From NCBI GenBank assembly GCA_046350655.1, contig JAXMAB010000008.1:248001-312000 (forward strand): a stretch of DNA of 64,000 bases, read 5' to 3'. A program made the position numbers and the translations under genes. Source of the stretch: JAEUHO01 sp046350655 (lineage in GTDB: Bacteria > Planctomycetota > PLA2 > JAEUHO01). Below are positions 60,061 through 64,000 of this stretch, in pieces. The notes beneath the pieces were generated by a model, which was not told the origin of the DNA, did no database searches, and saw only the letters and a list, made by a program, of their open reading frames with translations. Position 1 is the stretch's first letter, and every line of letters begins with the position of its first letter.

Positions 60061-60391
60061 TCGCGCGGGGCCGCCGCGGGGTCCTCGTGGATCCGCGCGT
60101 GGTGGACGACGATCGTCGTCCTCGAGTCCACCGCGGCCGGCGCGTGCGCCGGGCGAGGACCTCGTCGCTGGCGGCGGCGACGAGCCGCTCGAACATGGCC
60201 ACGACGGCGCGGCATCGGTTGCGCGCGGCCTCGCGGGCCGGGCCCTGCGGGGCGTGCATCGCGTTCATCGCGAGCGCGAGCAGCGCGCGCGGCGCCGCGT
60301 CCTGGCCGGGGTCCACGCGGACGTCCCGGACGTCGATCGACTCCGCCGGCGGGACGTCCCGCCCCGCGGCCCCTCTCACCTTGGCCACCAT
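60057..60391 (-). pseudogene. small helical protein of unknown function, frameshifted near the end
   Basis: ATG with GGAGG 6 nt upstream. The first about 80 residues read cleanly (P-P-A-E-S-I-D-V-R-D-V, then A-L-L-A-L-A-M-N-A-M-H, then M-F-E-R-L-V-A-A-A-S-D-E-V-L). Near 60150 a shift is needed to reach V-D-S-R-T-T-I-V-V-H-H-A-R-I-H-E-D-P and the stop. About 111 residues. A DNA-packaging or regulatory small protein is conceivable but there is no sequence support for a family. First gene of the unit that leads into the integrase. Confidence 0.5.
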
Positions 60392-60436
60392 CGTGCACCT
60401 CCGGCGCGCCCCACGGGACGATCCCGTAGGTATGCG

Positions 60437-60474
60437 CGTGTGTGACACGATACCACCCGCGAACACCTGCGCAA
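60437..60474 (-). promoter_or_regulatory. candidate promoter and palindromic operator of the integrase unit
   Basis: On the minus strand TTGCGC (60469-60474), 16-nt spacer, TATCGT (60447-60452). The palindrome CGTGT-GTG-ACACG (60437-60449) overlaps the -10 element. It lies between the ribbon-helix-helix gene and the genes leading to the integrase, so that regulator is the natural candidate to bind it. Confidence 0.4.
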
Positions 60475-60492
60475 CCGGTAACCCGTCGGGGG

Positions 60493-60714
60493 TCAGCCGC
60501 GGCGCTCTCGGGGCGGGGTGAGCTTGTACTTCCGCTCCAGCACCTCGAGCCCGCGGACGACGGCCAGCCGCACGATCGCCGAGCGGCCGAGCGTCACGCC
60601 CGTCGCGTTGACGTCGGAGTCCGCCGACATGGCTTTCTCGACGGCCGCGAGTCGATCGACGATCGCCGAGGGGATCCGGATCGAGATGTGTGAGTCCTGA
60701 GAACGGTCGGGCAC
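60493..60714 (-). CDS. ribbon-helix-helix DNA-binding protein
   Basis: 73 residues. H-I-S-I-R-I-P-S-A-I-V-D-R-L-A-A-V-E is a CopG/Arc-type ribbon strand and first helix; G-R-S-A-I-V-R-L-A-V-V-R-G-L-E-V-L-E is the second helix. Such proteins are dimeric repressors. The GTG has GGAGG 6 nt upstream and an exact TAGACT (60733-60738, minus strand) further up. This is one of the few genes in the element with no frameshift. It probably controls the integrase unit just downstream. Confidence 0.85.
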   Translation of the reverse strand: MPDRSQDSHISIRIPSAIVDRLAAVEKAMSADSDVNATGVTLGRSAIVRLAVVRGLEVLERKYKLTPPRERRG

Positions 60715-60732
60715 GTTGAACCTCCGCCCCTG

Positions 60733-60738
60733 AGTCTA
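60733..60738 (-). promoter_or_regulatory. candidate -10 element TAGACT for the ribbon-helix-helix gene
   Basis: Exact TAGACT on the minus strand, 18 nt before the GTG, leaving a short leader with the GGAGG site. Same hexamer as at moxR and the sensor kinase. Confidence 0.45.
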
Positions 60739-60782
60739 GGCCCGGGGGACGCTCTGTGCGCGCCGGTGGGCGCGTGTGGGAC

Positions 60783-61233
60783 CTACGCCGCATGGGCGCC
60801 CCCGCGCCGGGGCCCGCGGGGGCCCCGGACCGTCGGCGCGGGGGGGACCTCCCCCCCGACGTCGCGCACCCGGCGGGACCACCCCGCCGTCCACCCCGCG
60901 AGCCACTCCCCGAAGAGGTGCCGAGGGACGTCGGACAGGGCCCTTCGTCCCTGCCGCCCCTCCCGGCCGTCGAGCCAGCCGAGGGCCGGGCCCGCTCGCG
61001 GACCGCGGCCAGCCCCAGGGCGACCAGGCCGGGCCGCTCGGAAGCCTCCCAGGCGGCCCGGGAGCCCTCCGCCGACCTCGGAGCCGTCCGGACGGCCGCG
61101 GCCCCGCCCCGGCCCGCCGGCGGGCGCGGGAGCCCCTCGCGGCGCCGTCGTCGAGGACGGCGACGGCCGCGGGGAGCTGGCCCGGCCGGGCGGGCGGAGG
61201 GGGCGGGGCATCGCGGGGCCGGGCGTCCGTCAC
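60783..61233 (-). pseudogene. unknown element protein, readable only across three frames
   Basis: The GTG at 61233 overlaps the stop of the upstream gene (GTGA). A plausible protein starts T-D-A-R-P-R-D-A-P-P and L-P-A-A-V-A-V-L-D-D-G. It then needs a shift to R-S-A-E-G-S-R-A-A-W-E-A-S-E-R-P-G-L-V-A-L-G-L-A-A-V-R-E-R-A, and another to W-L-D-G-R-E-G-R-Q-G-R-R-A-L-S-D-V-P-R-H-L-F-G-E-W-L-A-G-W, ending at 60783. About 150 residues if repaired. Family unknown. The three-frame reading is inference. Confidence 0.4.
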
Positions 61234-61858
61234 CCCGACCCAAGGGCAGGTCGAACCGCTCGAGCGGCGGCCGGCAGCTCGCACGGATCGCTTCCGCGAG
61301 CGCGCGACCGAGGTTCACGAGCGGCGCCGAGCGGCCGTACGCGCGCCAGACGGCGTCGCGCAGGAGGCTCACCTGCCGCTCGAGGTCGGGTGCCGGCGCG
61401 AGCGCGACGGCCGCAACGGCGCTCACCGCGTCGAGCGCGTTGGTCGACCCGTGCCACGTCGGCCCGCCGACGCGGTCCATCGCGCCGCGGTTCGCCGCAC
61501 GGGTGCTATCGCCGAGCGTCGCGACGCCGCGCAGCGCCGAGACGTCCGCCGGCGTCGCCGCCAGCGCCACGCGCACCACGGACAGGCCGGCGCGCACCTC
61601 GTCGGCGAAGAGGGACATGACCCCGTCCGCCGGCGACCCGTCGATGAACACGAGCACCTGGCCCTCGACGAACGCGAGGCACGCGCGCGCGAGGTCGACC
61701 TGCAGCGGCGGCGGGCCCGCGTCGTCGGAACGGGCGTCCGCGCGCAGCAGCGCGACGAGCAGCTGCACGCACATGAAGTCGTCGCCCTCGCGCCACGCGG
61801 TCGCGGCGCCGGCCTCGAATCGCAGCCCGCGGGGAAGGGGGATGAGCGAAGCGTTCAA
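61230..61858 (-). CDS. element protein, second gene of the duplicated module (copy 2)
   Basis: About 209 residues. TTG start overlapping the previous stop (TTGA) with GGAGG 6 nt upstream. Its C-terminal 110 residues are clearly related to those of the gene at 62560-63205: both have A-T-P-x-D-V-(S/T)-A-L-R, L-G-(D/E), then D-A-(V/L)-S-x-V-A-x-(V/I)-A-L-A-P, and end L-x-R-F-D. The N-terminal halves are more diverged. The expected stop at 61230 needs one G restored in a G run near 61240. Alpha-helical, no signal, no known family. Confidence 0.62.
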
Positions 61859-62556
61859 GCGGCACCTCCGGTCTTCTCGGTCCAGCCTTCGGGGGGCGTC
61901 GGCTCCGCGAAGCCCTCGGGCGGGTTCGGGATCTGCTCCCGGATCCGATCCGCGAGCGCGCGCAGCAGGCTCGCGTTGTTGGTCGCGCCAGGGCCAGCGC
62001 ACCCGAGCCACTCGACGGCCGCGATGCCCGGCGTTCGGACAATCGCCGTGAGGCTGCACGCGAGCGCGCGCAGCGCGCGGGACCACGCCGTGAACGCCTC
62101 GCGCGCCGCCGGGTTCCAGCTCACGCCGCCGTCGCGGTTCTCGCGCGCGCCCTTGCGGAGCCACACGTCGACCTCCCGCGGCGGCGCGTCGACGAACGCC
62201 TGGATCCGCGCCTCGACGTCGGCGAGCCTCGCCGCGGCGAGCTCCACGGTCGGCGCCGACGCGTCGAGGACCTCGTCGAGGACCCCGTCGACGAGGGGCG
62301 CGATCGCGCTCAGCGTGGCCTCGGCCGCGCCGATGCCGGCCGAGAGGATCAGCGTGCGCGTCGCCGCGCGCAGCGCCGGCCGACGCGGACGCGCGTCTCG
62401 AAGCGACGGCGGCGCCGCCTCGAGCAGGTCGATCATCTGCATCGGGTTCGCGCAGCGCGCCGCGATCGCGAGCGATCGGAACGCCTCGGCCCAAGGGGGG
62501 CAGGGGATTAGCCGGCGCGGGGCCGCCGGCGGGGTGGGGGAAGCGGGTTTCGTCAT
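61855..62556 (-). CDS. element protein, first gene of the duplicated module (copy 2)
   Basis: 233 residues, no frameshift. ATG with GGAG 7 nt upstream. It is a paralogue of the gene at 63202-63898: shared segments are L-V-D-G-(I/V)-L-D, P-P-R-(D/E)-V-D-x-W-L, A-L-A-D-R-I-R-E, and the tail P-P-x-G-F-A-E-P before the stop. The N-terminal R-C-A-N-P-M-Q-M-I-D-L-L matches A-C-R-E-P-A-L-M-A-A-M-L in the other copy. Mostly helical, cytoplasmic, no catalytic motif recognised. Coupled to the gene that follows. Confidence 0.7.
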   Translation of the reverse strand: MTKPASPTPPAAPRRLIPCPPWAEAFRSLAIAARCANPMQMIDLLEAAPPSLRDARPRRPALRAATRTLILSAGIGAAEATLSAIAPLVDGVLDEVLDASAPTVELAAARLADVEARIQAFVDAPPREVDVWLRKGARENRDGGVSWNPAAREAFTAWSRALRALACSLTAIVRTPGIAAVEWLGCAGPGATNNASLLRALADRIREQIPNPPEGFAEPTPPEGWTEKTGGAA

Positions 62557-62559
62557 GGG

Positions 62560-63205
62560 CTACTCCAGGTCGTTGGTGTCGAAACGGGTGAGGTCGGGGT
62601 TGACGTGCTCGCGCAGCGCGTCGGCGAGCTCGCGGCACACGTCGTTGAGCGCGAGGCGGTCGTCGTGCGCGGCGCGGACCTCGCGCACGAGCTGCATGCC
62701 GAGCGCCGTCAGACGGCCGCGCGGCGCGAGCGCGATGCTCGCGACCTTCGAGAGCGCGTCGACGGCAGCCGTCGACTGCATCCACGACTGCGCGGCCATC
62801 GTCCGGCGTGCGTCGCGGTTCGCGCGCACGCCCTCGCCGAGGGCCTCGACTTCGCGCAGTGCCGTGACGTCGACCGGCGTCGCCTCGAGCGCGGCCGCGC
62901 AGCGCGTGCCAGCGCGGATCGTCGTCGCGAACCACCCGGCCTCGAGGGCCCGCCATCGCGGCCGCCGAGGGTGGGGCACGACGCGGCGCTCGAAGACCGC
63001 GAGGCCCGCGCGGGCCACCTCGCGACGGAGCCGGTCCGCCGTCGCGGCGATCGCCGCGACCTCGGCCGCGTCCTCCCGGTCCACGGGCTTCTCGTCGACG
63101 AGCGCGCCGGCGACCTCGAGCAGGTCGGCCGGGTGCGTCGACGTCGTCCAGGCGTCGTCGGCCGTGCGCACGCGCAGCAGCCGGTCGGGCAGCGGCAGGA
63201 CTCAT
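62560..63205 (-). CDS. element protein, second gene of the duplicated module (copy 1)
   Basis: About 204-214 residues, paralogue of the gene at 61230-61858. By analogy its start is the ATG at 63205, which overlaps the previous stop (ATGA) and has GGAGG 6 nt upstream, but the body is in another frame from about 63195, so an indel is needed just after the start. Otherwise a GTG at 63171 would start it. It opens with D-A-W-T-T-S-T-H-P-A-D-L-L, similar in style to the first-gene family, and ends L-T-R-F-D-T-N-D-L-E. Function unknown. Confidence 0.62.
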
Positions 63206-63898
63206 CGCGCACCTCCCGTCGTGTCCCACTTGACCGGCGCCGGCGGCTCCGCGAAGCCCGCGGGCGGCGTCGGGAGCAGCTCGCGGATCCGGTCGGCGAG
63301 CGCGGACCGCAGCCCGGAGCCGAGCCGGAGCTGCACGATCGTGAGGTTGAGCCAGCCGACGACGCCGGCGCGCGCGCCCTTCGCGACGGCCAGGAGCGGC
63401 GCCGCCGCGGCGTCGATCGCCCACACCCAGCGCGTGAACGTCTCGGACGCGTCGGGGTCCGTCGTCGTCGTGCCGTCGGGCAGCTCGCGCGTCTTGCGAT
63501 CGAGCCACGCGTCGACGTCGCGCGGCGGGTGCTCGGCGAAGTCGCGCGCGAGCGCCTCGGCCGCCTCGAGGGTGGCGCGCGGCCTCGTCGGCGGTCGGCG
63601 TCGCGGCGTCGAGGATCCCGTCGACGAGGGCCACGACCTGAGCGCGGATCGCCGCGGCCGGATCCTCGGCCCGCGCGAACGGCGCCGCGCGGTAGGCCGC
63701 GCGGATCGCCTTCGCGACGCGCACGAGCACGTCGATCGGCGCGCCGGCCTCGTCGAGCATCGCGGCCATGAGCGCGGGTTCGCGGCATGCGGTCCAGGCC
63801 GCGTCGAGGCTCACGAAGCCGTCGGTCCACTCGGGGTAGGGCCGCAGCTTGCGCGCGGGCGCGGGCCTCGCGGCGGCGGTCGGGGGCTTGGTCTTCAC
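63202..63898 (-). pseudogene. element protein, first gene of the duplicated module (copy 1), frameshifted
   Basis: GTG at 63898 starts K-T-K-P-P-T-A and leads to S-L-D-A-A-W-T-A-C-R-E-P-A-L-M-A-A-M-L. Near 63578, in a GCGCGC run, the frame must shift to continue as A-T-L-E-A-A-E-A-L-A-R-D-F-A-E, then P-P-R-D-V-D-A-W-L-D-R-K and the tail W-D-T-T-G-G-A-R. Repaired length about 232, matching its 233-residue paralogue at 61855-62556, which supports a recent or artefactual indel. The last 100 bases of the window (63899-64000) show nothing further. Confidence 0.62.
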
Positions 63899-64000
63899 GG
63901 GGTGGGTTCCCTTTCGTGACGGGGGTGGCCGCGCGCCGGACGTGGCGCGCAGCGGGGGCGGGGCGGTGGACGCGGCAGCGCGCACGCGAGCGCCCGCGCG

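Noticed and set aside
59771..63985. One apparent 1404-codon protein on the minus strand
   Set aside because: It alternates between plausible segments and arginine-rich shadow. The real segments belong to several small genes with their own ribosome sites, joined by chance.

Overview
The window is about 64 kb of a very GC-rich (roughly 75 percent, judged by eye) bacterial chromosome, packed with genes on both strands. The nearest match I can infer is a deep-branching member of the Planctomycetota. The reasons are very high GC, diderm-type lipoproteins and YidC, an mDAP-type mur cluster with no ftsA or ftsZ beside it, paired HEAT-repeat and VWA proteins, an excisionase-type HTH protein with a membrane anchor, a large protein of carboxypeptidase-regulatory repeats, and a planctomycete-like tyrosine integrase. 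No rRNA gene is present to confirm this.

Layout. 1-10.9 kb is a division and cell-wall cluster, ftsI-murE-murF-mraY-ftsW-murG-murC-murB, tightly spaced with several stop/start overlaps. murD is missing from its usual place, and mraY carries an inserted LysM-like domain in a periplasmic loop. 10.9-20.4 kb holds envelope and surface genes: a toroid-fold exported protein, a small basic protein, a beta-sandwich repeat protein, an Asp-box lipoprotein, an FtsQ-like POTRA protein and a frameshifted membrane protein. 20.5-27.9 kb has rplM-rpsI, a 0.9 kb hierarchical repeat array, moxR with a lipoprotein, ppdK and another lipoprotein. 28.0-35.6 kb is a type IV pilus motor operon (two PilB-type ATPases around PilT, then PilC) followed by a sensor kinase. 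35.7-42.2 kb has a secreted protein, the HTH-membrane protein, DinB, radC, yidC and a phosphoesterase. 42.5-49.1 kb has nrdR, a cysteine-free relative of the anaerobic ribonucleotide reductase, and smc. 49.8-57.9 kb has a membrane protein, a HAD/GHMP-kinase pair, a class I amidotransferase-type hydrolase, a HEAT and HEAT-VWA pair, and aroC.

58.0-64.0 kb is different. A tRNA-Thr/tRNA-Tyr pair is followed by an integrase running up to the tRNA-Tyr 3' end, then by a ribbon-helix-helix regulator and seven small unknown genes. This is the left end of an integrative element that appears to have split a thrU-tyrU-type tRNA cluster. Four of the unknown genes are a tandemly duplicated two-gene module. 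Many genes here need frameshifts to be read, so the element is either decaying or the sequence has indel errors.

The non-coding DNA is unusually rich in repeats: a dispersed 16-mer (GGGACCGCGAGGCCCG), often in head-to-head pairs, and at least five local tandem arrays with periods of 10, 63, 100, 117 and 172/473 bp. Many transcription units start just downstream of a TANNNT hexamer, often TAGACT, sometimes so close to the start codon that leaderless mRNAs are likely.
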